Below, one piece after another: positions 16,472 through 23,890 of a stretch of 64,000 nucleotides of DNA. The position numbers and the translations under genes are program-made. Location: positions 1-64,000 of the forward strand of contig DASSYR010000025.1 in NCBI GenBank assembly GCA_035703165.1. The letters are read 5' to 3'. This DNA is from AWTP1-9 sp035703165 (GTDB taxonomy: Bacteria; Bacteroidota; Bacteroidia; Chitinophagales; Chitinophagaceae). The notes beneath the pieces are model-generated. The model was not told the origin of the DNA. It ran no database searches and saw only the letters and a list, made by a program, of their open reading frames with translations. Numbering within the stretch: the stretch's first letter is position 1; every line of letters starts with the position of its first letter.

Positions 16472-16915
16472 TTATTCCTCTGCCGCTTCGCCTTCGTTAC
16501 TTTTAGCTTTTTTAGCTACCGGTTGTGTTTTGCGAACAGTTCTTACCCGCTTGTGTTCGCTGGAACGGCGGGTTACATTTGAATCGTGCTCCTGACTCCA
16601 TTTCATAAATTTATCCATGGCGGTAGCTTCATCAAACAAACCTAATTTAACACCTCGTAACAAATGTTTTAGGTAGAGTACTCCTTTAAAAGACAGAATT
16701 CTTCTTACAGTATCGGTAGGTTGTGCACCTTTTTGCAACCAATCCAAAGCTTTCTGGCGATCAATGTTAATAGAAGCCGGAACGGTTAAGGGGTTGTAAG
16801 TACCAATTTTTTGAATAAACTTTCCATCTCTGGGAGCACGGGCATCAGCCACTACGATAAAATAAAAAGGGCGCTTTTTTGAGCCGTGACGTTGTAGTCT
16901 TAATTTAACTGGCAT
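16472..16915 (-). CDS. rpsP: 30S ribosomal protein S16
   Basis: Structural protein of the small ribosomal subunit. The first ~80 residues are the S16 fold: MPVKLRLQRHGSKKRPFYFIVVADARAPRDGKFIQKIGTYNPL and DRQKALDWLQKGAQPTDTVRRIL. The 147-residue length exceeds the E. coli protein (about 82) because of a C-terminal extension rich in Lys, Arg, Ala and Glu, common in Bacteroidetes. It has the best promoter in the window (16963-16993) and a strong terminator after it. Confidence 0.97.
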   Translation of the reverse strand: MPVKLRLQRHGSKKRPFYFIVVADARAPRDGKFIQKIGTYNPLTVPASINIDRQKALDWLQKGAQPTDTVRRILSFKGVLYLKHLLRGVKLGLFDEATAMDKFMKWSQEHDSNVTRRSSEHKRVRTVRKTQPVAKKAKSNEGEAAEE

Positions 16916-16962
16916 CTTAAATAAAAATTTAAATGCGTGAAAAAATAGGGTTTTAAGGGTGG

Positions 16963-16993
16963 CAAAGATAAGTACCTGTGTTAAAATAACAAA
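16963..16993 (-). promoter_or_regulatory. Bacteroidetes-type promoter of rpsP (TTTG - 19 bp - TATCTTTG)
   Basis: On the minus strand the -33 element TTTG (complement of 16990-16993) is separated by exactly 19 bases from the -7 element TATCTTTG (complement of 16963-16970). Both match the consensus recognised by the Bacteroidetes primary sigma factor. The predicted leader to the rpsP ATG is about 40 bases. Confidence 0.8.
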
Positions 16994-17022
16994 CTAAATA
17001 TACTAAATTTTAACTGACTTTC

Positions 17023-18348
17023 CTACCGTCTTCCAAAGCCCGGAATTCTTCCTCCCATGGGCATTTTATTCATCATTTTCATCATTCCCTTCATTTGTTC
17101 AAATTGCTTGATAAACTGGTTGATGTCGCTAATATCTTTTCCACTTCCCTTTGCAATTCGAAGTCTTCTTTTTTGATCTATAGAATCAGGATTTGCTCTT
17201 TCAAAAGGAGTCATTGAATTAATAATAGCTTCTATTCCTTTAAAAGAATCATCATTAACATCCAAATCTTTTACAGCCTTACCCATTCCCGGAATCATGC
17301 CCATCAGATCTTTGAGGTTGCCCATTTTCTTTATTTGCTCCAATTGCGTTTTAAAATCTGAAAAATCGAATTGATTCTTCCGGATTTTTTTCTCCAGTTT
17401 TTTTGCTTCTTCCTCGTTAAATTGTTCCTGGGCCTTTTCCACCAGCGTGGTAATATCGCCCATTCCAAGGATACGCTGTGCCATCCTTTCCGGATAAAAA
17501 ACATCCAGTGCCTCCATCTTTTCGCCACTGCTGGCAAACTTAATTGGTTTATTAACCGTGTATTTAACCGATAATGCGGCACCACCCCTTGTGTCACCAT
17601 CTAATTTGGTTAAAACAACACCGGTAAAATTAAGTTTGTCATTAAAAGCCTTAGCTGTATTTACGGCATCCTGCCCCGTCATGGAATCAACTACAAAAAG
17701 AATTTCGTTTGGGTTAACTGCCGATTTAATATTGGCCACTTCGGTCATCATTGCTTCATCAATAGCCAGTCGCCCCGCAGTGTCAATAATAACTATGTTT
17801 TTATTTTTTGCCTTAGCTTCTTTAATGGCATTTTGGGCAATGGCTACTGCATCTTTATTTTCGGGCTCATTATAAACCTCTACGTTAACTTGTTCTCCCA
17901 GTACTTTTAGTTGATCAATAGCAGCAGGTCTGTAAATATCAGCAGCAACCAGCAAAGGCGATTTTCCTTTTTTTGTTTTTAGATAATTAGCCAGCTTGCC
18001 ACTAAAGGTTGTTTTACCCGAACCTTGTAAACCAGCAATCAAAATCACGGCGGGATTTCCTTTCAGGTCAAGTTCACTTTCGATGCCGCCCATTAAATCC
18101 GTCAACTCGTCTTTTACAATTTTCACCATTAATTGCCCGGGAGAAATAGCATTAATTACCTTTTCGCCAATTGCTTTATCTTTTACTTTGTCTGTAAATT
18201 CTTTGGCTATTTTGTAGTTAACATCCGCATCCACCAATGCGCGGCGAATTTCTTTTACTGTAGCGGCAATATTTAATTCAGTAATTCTTTGCTGACCTTT
18301 AAGCTGCTTAAAAGCGGTTTCTAATTTTTCTGATAAACTATTGAACAT
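17023..18348 (-). CDS. ffh: Signal recognition particle GTPase Ffh
   Basis: SRP54 homologue that binds signal sequences of nascent membrane proteins with SRP RNA and docks to FtsY. 441 residues: N-domain helices (residues 1-90), G-domain with GLQGSGKTT, DTAGRLAIDEAMM and TKLDGDTRGGAALS, and a methionine-rich M-domain ending GMMKMMNKMPMGGRIPGFGRR. Normal length. It lies between rpoD and rpsP on the same strand. A rpoD terminator and a TATCTTTG octamer lie 40-90 bases upstream of its ATG. Confidence 0.97.
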   Translation of the reverse strand: MFNSLSEKLETAFKQLKGQQRITELNIAATVKEIRRALVDADVNYKIAKEFTDKVKDKAIGEKVINAISPGQLMVKIVKDELTDLMGGIESELDLKGNPAVILIAGLQGSGKTTFSGKLANYLKTKKGKSPLLVAADIYRPAAIDQLKVLGEQVNVEVYNEPENKDAVAIAQNAIKEAKAKNKNIVIIDTAGRLAIDEAMMTEVANIKSAVNPNEILFVVDSMTGQDAVNTAKAFNDKLNFTGVVLTKLDGDTRGGAALSVKYTVNKPIKFASSGEKMEALDVFYPERMAQRILGMGDITTLVEKAQEQFNEEEAKKLEKKIRKNQFDFSDFKTQLEQIKKMGNLKDLMGMIPGMGKAVKDLDVNDDSFKGIEAIINSMTPFERANPDSIDQKRRLRIAKGSGKDISDINQFIKQFEQMKGMMKMMNKMPMGGRIPGFGRR

Positions 18349-18386
18349 AATTTTTATATCACGTTTTACGAATCACGCCAAACAAA

Positions 18387-18418
18387 AAAGTGAATATGAC
18401 TTACGCTATATTCACTTT
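18387..18418 (-). terminator. Intrinsic terminator after rpoD (in the ffh leader region)
   Basis: Perfect 11-bp inverted repeat, arms AAAGTGAATAT and ATATTCACTTT, ten-base loop, followed on the minus strand by six T residues. It is 36 bases past the rpoD stop and 39 bases before the ffh start. It should end rpoD transcripts; see also the promoter-like octamer just ahead of it. Confidence 0.8.
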
Positions 18419-18426
18419 AGGGTTTG

Positions 18427-18434
18427 CAAAGATA
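18427..18434 (-). promoter_or_regulatory. TATCTTTG octamer between rpoD and ffh
   Basis: Exact TAnnTTTG on the minus strand, 79 bases before the ffh ATG. A start site at about 18420 would place the rpoD terminator hairpin right at the 5' end of the transcript, so either ffh is attenuated or this match is accidental. A TTGG 23 bases upstream is a weak -33 candidate. Confidence 0.35.
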
Positions 18435-18453
18435 AGACTTCGCAAAAATATAT

Positions 18454-19326
18454 TTACCCAAGATAGGTACGTAATAACTGGCTTCGGTTGTTTGTGCGCA
18501 GCTTAGTAATGGCCTTGTCCTTAATTTGCCTCACCCTTTCCCTGGTAAGATTAAATTTTTCACCTATGTCTTCCAGGCTCATGGGGTGGTCAACACCGAT
18601 GCCAAAAAAGAAACAGATAACATCCTGCTGGCGATCGGTTAGTGTTTTAAGTGAGCGGGTTATTTCGGTTTTTAAAGATTCGGTATGATCCAATTCACCA
18701 TCAGCTGAAGTTGCATTTGGGTTTTCCATTACATCCATCAGGGTACTTTCCTCTCCGTCAGCAAGAGGTTGGTCCATGCTCACATGCCTGGTTCCCACTC
18801 CCAGCGTAGCTGCAACTTCGTCGGTTTCTATTTCAAGTAAATCGGCCAGTTCTTCCGGAGTTGGCTCTCTTTCAAACTCTTGCTCCAGGGTTGTATAAGC
18901 CTTATTAATACGGTTAGCCAGCCCAACTTTATTTAAAGGTAGCCTTACAATACGAGCTTGTTCTGCCAGCGCTTGCAAAATGCTTTGGCGTATCCACCAA
19001 ACGGCGTAGGAGATGAACTTAAAACCCCGGGTTTCGTCAAAACGTTGGGCTGCTTTTATGAGGCCCAGGTTGCCTTCGTTAATCAGATCGGGCAGAGATA
19101 AGCCCTGATTTTGATATTGTTTGGCGACAGAAACTACAAATCGGAGATTGGCCTTGGTTAAGCGATCCAAAGCCTTTTGATTTCCTTGCCTGATAAGAGA
19201 AGCTAGTTTTACTTCCTCTTCAGCAGTAATTAATTCAACCTTACCAATTTCCTGGAGATATTTCTCAAGACTTTGAGACTCTCGATTAGTTATAGATTTG
19301 GCAATTTTTAGTTGACGCATGCTCAT
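18454..19326 (-). CDS. rpoD: Primary RNA polymerase sigma factor (RpoD/SigA, short Bacteroidetes type)
   Basis: Directs RNA polymerase to housekeeping promoters of the TTTG/TAnnTTTG type. The 290-residue protein has no long region 1.1, as is normal in this phylum. Visible: region 1.2 (SLEKYLQEIGKVELITAEEEV), region 2 with NLRFVVSVAKQYQNQGLSLPDLINEGNLGLIKAAQRFDETRGFKFISYAVWWIRQSI, region 3 (RLPLNKVGLANRINKAYTTLE), and region 4 with the helix-turn-helix LEDIGEKFNLTRERVRQIKDKAI. Either ATG 19326 or ATG 19320 (MRQLKIAK) could be used; the latter matches the usual N-terminus. The 288-base upstream region is AT-rich with a 12-bp palindrome ATACTTAAGTAT at 19394-19405. Confidence 0.96.
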   Translation of the reverse strand: MSMRQLKIAKSITNRESQSLEKYLQEIGKVELITAEEEVKLASLIRQGNQKALDRLTKANLRFVVSVAKQYQNQGLSLPDLINEGNLGLIKAAQRFDETRGFKFISYAVWWIRQSILQALAEQARIVRLPLNKVGLANRINKAYTTLEQEFEREPTPEELADLLEIETDEVAATLGVGTRHVSMDQPLADGEESTLMDVMENPNATSADGELDHTESLKTEITRSLKTLTDRQQDVICFFFGIGVDHPMSLEDIGEKFNLTRERVRQIKDKAITKLRTNNRSQLLRTYLG

Positions 19327-19614
19327 AAGGCTGTGGTTTTTGGTTATTGGATAGTTTAGATAAGGCTATTTCTTGTTAAAAACGCTATTTTAAATACTTA
19401 AGTATCAGTGTAATTTAATTTTTTTTATAATACGAGCCAAAGGGAATGTTAAAAAACTCATATAGAATTGAAAATGAGCTATTTTGTTTAATATAATGAC
19501 TTATTTTTTTAAACAAAATTGTATAAAAAATATTTTCATAACTCAAATTATTTGCTATACTTGCACGAACGAGTACTTAAAAAGATTAATTGATTAAATT
19601 TTATAAATGAAGGG

Positions 19615-19995
19615 ATGAGTAAAAAAGTTATGTACACTTTAGAGTATCCTGTGAGATGTTCACCAGCAATACTGTATGAATTTTTATACACTCCTGCCGG
19701 CTTGCAGGAATGGTTTGCCGACAGGGTAGATGAAAAAGATGGTATTTATAGTTTTAACTGGAATGGTAGTGAAGACAAAGCCGAACTGTTAGAAACTGAA
19801 GAAGAAAAATTTGTGCGTTATCGTTGGCTAAATGCACCTAAGGAAGAGTATTTTGAATTTCGTATTGAAAAATCGGAAGTCACAAATCAAACCATAATGG
19901 TGATAAAAGATTTTGCTGAAAAAAAAGACATAAAAGACCAAAGCCAATTGTGGGATTACCAGGTTAAAGATTTATTTCATCGTTTGGGAAATTAG
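19615..19995 (+). CDS. START-like / SRPBCC-fold domain protein
   Basis: 126-residue cytoplasmic protein with the fold of START/AHSA1-like domains: an opening beta-strand MYTLEYPVRCSPAILYEFLYTPAGLQEWFADRV, central strands IYSFNWNGSEDKAELLETEEEKFVRYRW, and FEFRIEKSEVTNQTIMVIKDFAE before the final helix. Such proteins bind small hydrophobic ligands or act as chaperone cofactors; the ligand is not predictable here. A one-mismatch -7 element TATACTTG is at 19556-19563. The last 32 bases overlap the end of the convergent gene at 19964-20611. Confidence 0.82.
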   Translation: MSKKVMYTLEYPVRCSPAILYEFLYTPAGLQEWFADRVDEKDGIYSFNWNGSEDKAELLETEEEKFVRYRWLNAPKEEYFEFRIEKSEVTNQTIMVIKDFAEKKDIKDQSQLWDYQVKDLFHRLGN

Positions 19996-20611
19996 CCAAT
20001 ACACCAAGCATATTTATCTTGAAATAATTCAGTAAAAATTTATCAGCCTGGTTCCATTGCACTAAAGGAATTTTGGACGATAGTTTTATAAATTCTTTTT
20101 CGGTAATTGTTTCCATCCATTTATGCATGTTCAAACCCCCAAGGGGGGTTAGATTTTTTTTGTTAAAACGAAAATCCCACTCATCGCTTCCGGTGCTTAT
20201 GTAATAATTATTTTTTTTAAATAAGGAATAATTACTTGCAATTATTGGCATGGTTTGATTTTTATATTTTCCTTTTAGCTGCAGGGTACTACTAAAAAAA
20301 TTTCCCCACCAGAAAAAGGTACGTACAGCAAAAATATTTTTTTTATCAAAATACCTGGGGTAATCAAGCACAACATAAGGGAGGCCTTGGTAATTTTCTC
20401 CTTTAGAAATTTTTGGAGGAATAACTAAAACTTCAGATGGTAAACTGTCTGACTGATTTATTTTTTTAGTTAAAAACAGATCGTATTCATCTGCAAGCAT
20501 ACCAAACATGAGGCATACTTTATCCACAATTCTTCGTTTTGTTAAAATCCAATTGCTGTTTTGCACCAATTCCATTTCCATATCGGAAAGCCGTATTTTT
20601 GCTTTGCTCAT
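19964..20611 (-). CDS. Conserved hypothetical protein, 215 residues
   Basis: Not recognised. Soluble, aromatic-rich protein without a signal peptide; features include an N-terminal helical part (AKIRLSDMEMELVQNSNWILTKRRIVDKVCLMFGML), a middle with repeated aromatic residues (YVVLDYPRYFDKKNIFAVRTFFWWGNFFSS), and a tail rich in Asn/Leu. I recall similar proteins only in Chitinophagaceae. The 3' end overlaps the START-like gene by 32 bases tail-to-tail. It is divergent from the LptF/LptG gene, with starts 32 bases apart. Confidence 0.75.
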   Translation of the reverse strand: MSKAKIRLSDMEMELVQNSNWILTKRRIVDKVCLMFGMLADEYDLFLTKKINQSDSLPSEVLVIPPKISKGENYQGLPYVVLDYPRYFDKKNIFAVRTFFWWGNFFSSTLQLKGKYKNQTMPIIASNYSLFKKNNYYISTGSDEWDFRFNKKNLTPLGGLNMHKWMETITEKEFIKLSSKIPLVQWNQADKFLLNYFKINMLGVLANFPNDEINL

Positions 20612-20643
20612 AAAAAATAATTTCTTCGCTAAAGTACACAGGT

Positions 20644-22101
20644 GTGATTAAAAAGTTAGATAAACTCATTATTAAAGCATTTATTGGACCTTTTATTGCT
20701 ACTTTTTTTATTACACTTTTTGTATTAGTAATGCAGTTTTTTTGGCTGTATATAGATGACCTTGTTGGGAAGGGACTTGACTTTTTTACAATTTCCAAAC
20801 TAATCGCCTATGTTTCTGCTACCCTGGTACCGCTTGCATTTCCATTGGGTATGCTTTTATCATCTATAATGACGTTTGGTAACCTGGGCGAAACATTTGA
20901 ATTGGTTGCCATTAAATCGGCGGGTGTTCCGTTATTACGATTTATGAGACCACTTTTTATTGTAGCCGTACTTATTTGCGGTATTGCTTTTCTTTTTAAT
21001 AATTATATTATTCCGGTTGCCAACCTGCGTATGAGAACGCAATTAACCAATATTCGTTTTAGCAAACCGGCATTTGATTTAAAGGAAGGTGTTTTTTATG
21101 ATGGCATTCCGGGCTATACACTTAAGGTGGGTAAAAAAGATAAGGAAGGGAAAAACCTGGAAAACATTATTATTTATGAAGACAATTACGAATTGCAGGA
21201 CAATTTTATCATAGCCGAAAAAGGAAACATGTCTGTTTCAGACGATAAAAAGAAACTGTTATTTAACCTGCAAAATGGTTGGCGTTACCAGGAAAGAGGA
21301 AATAGTAGCAATAATGCCGGTACAGAATACATTCGCCTCGGATTTAAACAATATCAAAAAGTGTTTGACCTTAGTGCCTTGACGGCGCTAAACTATGACG
21401 ATTCCACTTTCAGAAACTTTTATCAAATGTTAAGCATAAGGCAGTTGAGCAAAATAGCCGATTCGTTAAAAAAAACGGATAGTTATTTTAAGCTAAAAGG
21501 AGAAAGAGAAATAAATCCTTATTTAAAATTTTCCAAATTAACAAAAAGCGATTGGGATAGCGCAGTTGGTGTAAAAACAACTTTGAAGAGTTTTAATGAA
21601 GCGATACCCGATTCATTGGAATTTGTTATAAACGATCGGGCGCAGGCTCAAATTAACAGTATTAAAACACTGTTGGAGATTACTGCTACGGAATATACTA
21701 ATACAAGAAAACTTTTGCAGCTACATCTAATTGAGTGGCATAAAAAATTTGCATTATCTATCGCCTGTTTGGTTTTGTTTTTAATTGGAGCTCCCCTGGG
21801 TTCAATAATCCGAAGGGGGGGAGTAGGCTTGCCTTTTGTTTTTGCCCTTTTGTTTTTTATTATTTTTCATTTAGTAAACACGTTTGGTGAAAAACTGGCA
21901 AAGCAGCAGGTATTAAATGCCTTATCCGGCATGTGGTTGTCGTCATTTGTTTTGCTGCCTATGGGACTTTTTTTGACTTACAAAGCCATGCACGATTCGC
22001 AATTATTTAATAAAGAGTATTATTACAGGGTTAGTAAAAAAATAAGGCCTCTTTTGTCAAAAATCAGATATACTTTAAGAAAACAAACAGTAATGAATTA
22101 G
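20644..22101 (+). CDS. LptF/LptG-family permease (LPS export)
   Basis: Inner-membrane subunit of the LptB2FG transporter, which extracts LPS from the membrane. 485 residues with the YjgP/YjgQ layout: three N-terminal transmembrane helices (about 12-33, 55-77, 100-120), the motif GPFIATFFITLFVLVMQF, a large periplasmic beta-jellyroll region (about 125-360), and three C-terminal helices containing GAPLGSIIRRGGVGLPFVFALLFF. The start is GTG 20644. LptF and LptG cannot be separated on this view, so no symbol is given. It is followed 47 bases later by the superoxide dismutase gene. Confidence 0.92.
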   Translation: MIKKLDKLIIKAFIGPFIATFFITLFVLVMQFFWLYIDDLVGKGLDFFTISKLIAYVSATLVPLAFPLGMLLSSIMTFGNLGETFELVAIKSAGVPLLRFMRPLFIVAVLICGIAFLFNNYIIPVANLRMRTQLTNIRFSKPAFDLKEGVFYDGIPGYTLKVGKKDKEGKNLENIIIYEDNYELQDNFIIAEKGNMSVSDDKKKLLFNLQNGWRYQERGNSSNNAGTEYIRLGFKQYQKVFDLSALTALNYDDSTFRNFYQMLSIRQLSKIADSLKKTDSYFKLKGEREINPYLKFSKLTKSDWDSAVGVKTTLKSFNEAIPDSLEFVINDRAQAQINSIKTLLEITATEYTNTRKLLQLHLIEWHKKFALSIACLVLFLIGAPLGSIIRRGGVGLPFVFALLFFIIFHLVNTFGEKLAKQQVLNALSGMWLSSFVLLPMGLFLTYKAMHDSQLFNKEYYYRVSKKIRPLLSKIRYTLRKQTVMN

Positions 22102-22148
22102 TTTGGTTTTAATTTGTTGTATCTTTTGAGTAAAATTTTTACAAGGTT

Positions 22149-22904
22149 ATGAGTAAAAAACCATCCCGGAGGCAATTTATATCTCAATCTGCTAAAGCAG
22201 GGGTTGCCGCTGTAATAACGGCTTCACCCGCTAAATCAATTATAAATTCATATACAGATTTTAAGAATACTCCTTCTTATCCTTTAGTTCATACAGGGTT
22301 TGAGCAAACCCCGCTTCCTTATTCTTACAAAGATTTAGAGCCTGTAATAGATGCCGTGACTATGGAAATTCACTATACAAAGCATGCTGCAGCGTACAGT
22401 AAAAATTTAAAAGACGCCGCACAGGCTGAAGGAATAGCTGCTAATATGCCGTTGGAAGAAGTATTGGCCAATATTTCAAAATATTCAGCCAAAATGCGAA
22501 ATAATGGTGGAGGTCATTACAATCACGAACTCTTTTGGAAATGTATGAAAGCTAACGGTGGGGGTAATGCTTCCGGAAAGCTGTTAACAGCCATTAACGA
22601 AAGTTTTAATTCATTCGATTCGTTTAAAAATCAATTCAGCGATGCTGCTAAAAATCGCTTTGGTAGCGGTTGGGCGTGGCTCGTTGTAACATCTGATAAA
22701 AAACTGAAAATCGGTTCCAGCCCCAACCAGGATAATCCTTTAATGGATATTTCGGATCTAAAAGGTTTTCCGGTACTTGCCCTCGATGTATGGGAACATG
22801 CTTATTATTTAAAATACCAAAACAAAAGGGCAGATTATATTGAACAGTGGTGGAAAATAGTAAACTGGGATTTTGTTCAAACACGATTTGAAAATTTCCT
22901 GTAA
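22149..22904 (+). CDS. sodA: Superoxide dismutase, Mn-type, with twin-arginine export signal
   Basis: Dismutates superoxide to hydrogen peroxide and oxygen. 251 residues, about 45 longer than cytoplasmic SodA because of an N-terminal Tat signal: SRRQFISQS followed by a hydrophobic AGVAAVITASPA stretch. The enzyme part has HYTKHAAAYSKNL, NNGGGHYNHELFW, FGSGWAWLVV, NQDNPLMD and DVWEHAYYLKYQNKRADYIEQWW. The four ligand positions (His, His, Asp, His) are present. The GGGH-NH and NQD patterns are of the manganese type rather than iron. Export by Tat would place the folded metalloenzyme in the periplasm or attach it to the membrane. Confidence 0.93.
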   Translation: MSKKPSRRQFISQSAKAGVAAVITASPAKSIINSYTDFKNTPSYPLVHTGFEQTPLPYSYKDLEPVIDAVTMEIHYTKHAAAYSKNLKDAAQAEGIAANMPLEEVLANISKYSAKMRNNGGGHYNHELFWKCMKANGGGNASGKLLTAINESFNSFDSFKNQFSDAAKNRFGSGWAWLVVTSDKKLKIGSSPNQDNPLMDISDLKGFPVLALDVWEHAYYLKYQNKRADYIEQWWKIVNWDFVQTRFENFL

Positions 22905-22965
22905 TACCCCCCTTTTTCTTATCACGAAATTTTACTACGTTTACTTCTTTTCTAAACATTATTTT

Positions 22966-23511
22966 ATGAGGTATCCCTGGAGAATATTGGCCCCCTTATT
23001 GGCTGGCACTATTGTAATGATTATTGTACTGCAGTTGCAGGGCCAAAAATTAAGAACAATTGCTACCCCATTGGGAATTTTAAACCTGGAATTTGCCAAA
23101 ACTACCGAAGAAGCTGAGATGGTTATTACGGCCTGGCAATCGGATACCTCTGTTGATTTAATAGCTACAGCCAAATGGGCTATCTGGCTTGATTTTATTT
23201 TTATTTTCTTTTACAGCTTTTTTTTATTCGGTGCTTGCAAAAGAATTTACCATCACGGACATAAGTGGCAAAGAAAAGCCGGAAGAGAATTTGCATACGG
23301 CTCGTTGATTGCAGGGGTACTGGATGTTATTGAAAATATTTTGATGCTTCAAGCGCTTGATGGGCACTATGGGCTTTTTTCTACATTGCTTACTTTCATT
23401 TGTGCTATTATAAAATTTACTTTGGTCGGGTTAGCCGTGCTATACATTTTATTGGGAATAAAACGGTTGTTTCATCATAACCATTCTCACCACCATACAA
23501 AGGCCTCTTAA
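22966..23511 (+). CDS. Hypothetical four-helix membrane protein
   Basis: 181-residue inner-membrane protein of unknown function. Predicted transmembrane segments near residues 4-24, 58-84, 105-130 and 138-168; a periplasmic or cytoplasmic loop between the first two contains AKTTEEAEMVITAWQSD. The C-terminus is His-rich (HHNHSHHHTKAS), which could bind metal. I start at ATG 22966 (MRYPWRILAPLLAG); the in-frame TTG at 22873 would overlap the superoxide dismutase gene. The family is not recognised. Confidence 0.72.
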   Translation: MRYPWRILAPLLAGTIVMIIVLQLQGQKLRTIATPLGILNLEFAKTTEEAEMVITAWQSDTSVDLIATAKWAIWLDFIFIFFYSFFLFGACKRIYHHGHKWQRKAGREFAYGSLIAGVLDVIENILMLQALDGHYGLFSTLLTFICAIIKFTLVGLAVLYILLGIKRLFHHNHSHHHTKAS

Positions 23512-23890
23512 AATTGGCTCAGCCTTTGCCGGAACTATTCTAATAAAATCGGAATAAGACCAACAAAGGCTGATATAGCTACACAATCGTTGTGCAGCAT
23601 TTAAACGAAACAAAACGATGGGAATTGTAAAACGGATAAAAAAAATTTTATAAAAAAGCATGATGTGAAAACATCATGCTTACTTAACCCTAAAACCGAA
23701 ATGGTTCTACTAACTCATGAAAGTAAAACTTAAAATTCCACAATATTTTTTTACAATACTGTCTGGTTTCTGACAAATTTGCTTTTCATTATATGTTTAA
23801 AAATAAGTATCCTTTAAAGTTGTGATGCGCAATAATAAAATGCGCTAAATTCGTAACCCATTTCAATTACAAACATTTAATTTTTAAAAT
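23512..23890. other. Structured intergenic region before the M20 peptidase gene
   Basis: 379 bases without a credible gene but with three inverted repeats: a perfect 10-bp stem (TCAGCCTTTG at 23519-23528 with CAAAGGCTGA at 23564-23573) that encloses a 5-bp inner stem; a 9-bp stem with one mismatch (23578-23598, loop TCG); and a perfect 11-bp stem at 23656-23681. The rest is AT-rich. See the terminator entry and the finding on a possible small RNA. Confidence 0.6.
23656..23681 (-). terminator. Intrinsic terminator-like hairpin facing the minus strand
   Basis: Arms AAGCATGATGT and ACATCATGCTT are perfectly complementary (11 bp) with a four-base loop. On the minus strand it is followed by TTTTTTATAAAATTTT; on the plus strand there is no T-run. 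No minus-strand gene lies upstream on that strand (23682-23890), so the orientation is unexplained unless a small RNA is transcribed there. Confidence 0.6.

Noticed and set aside
17331..17600. 89-residue minus-strand frame inside ffh
   Set aside because: Shadow of ffh in another frame; Ffh is unmistakable there.
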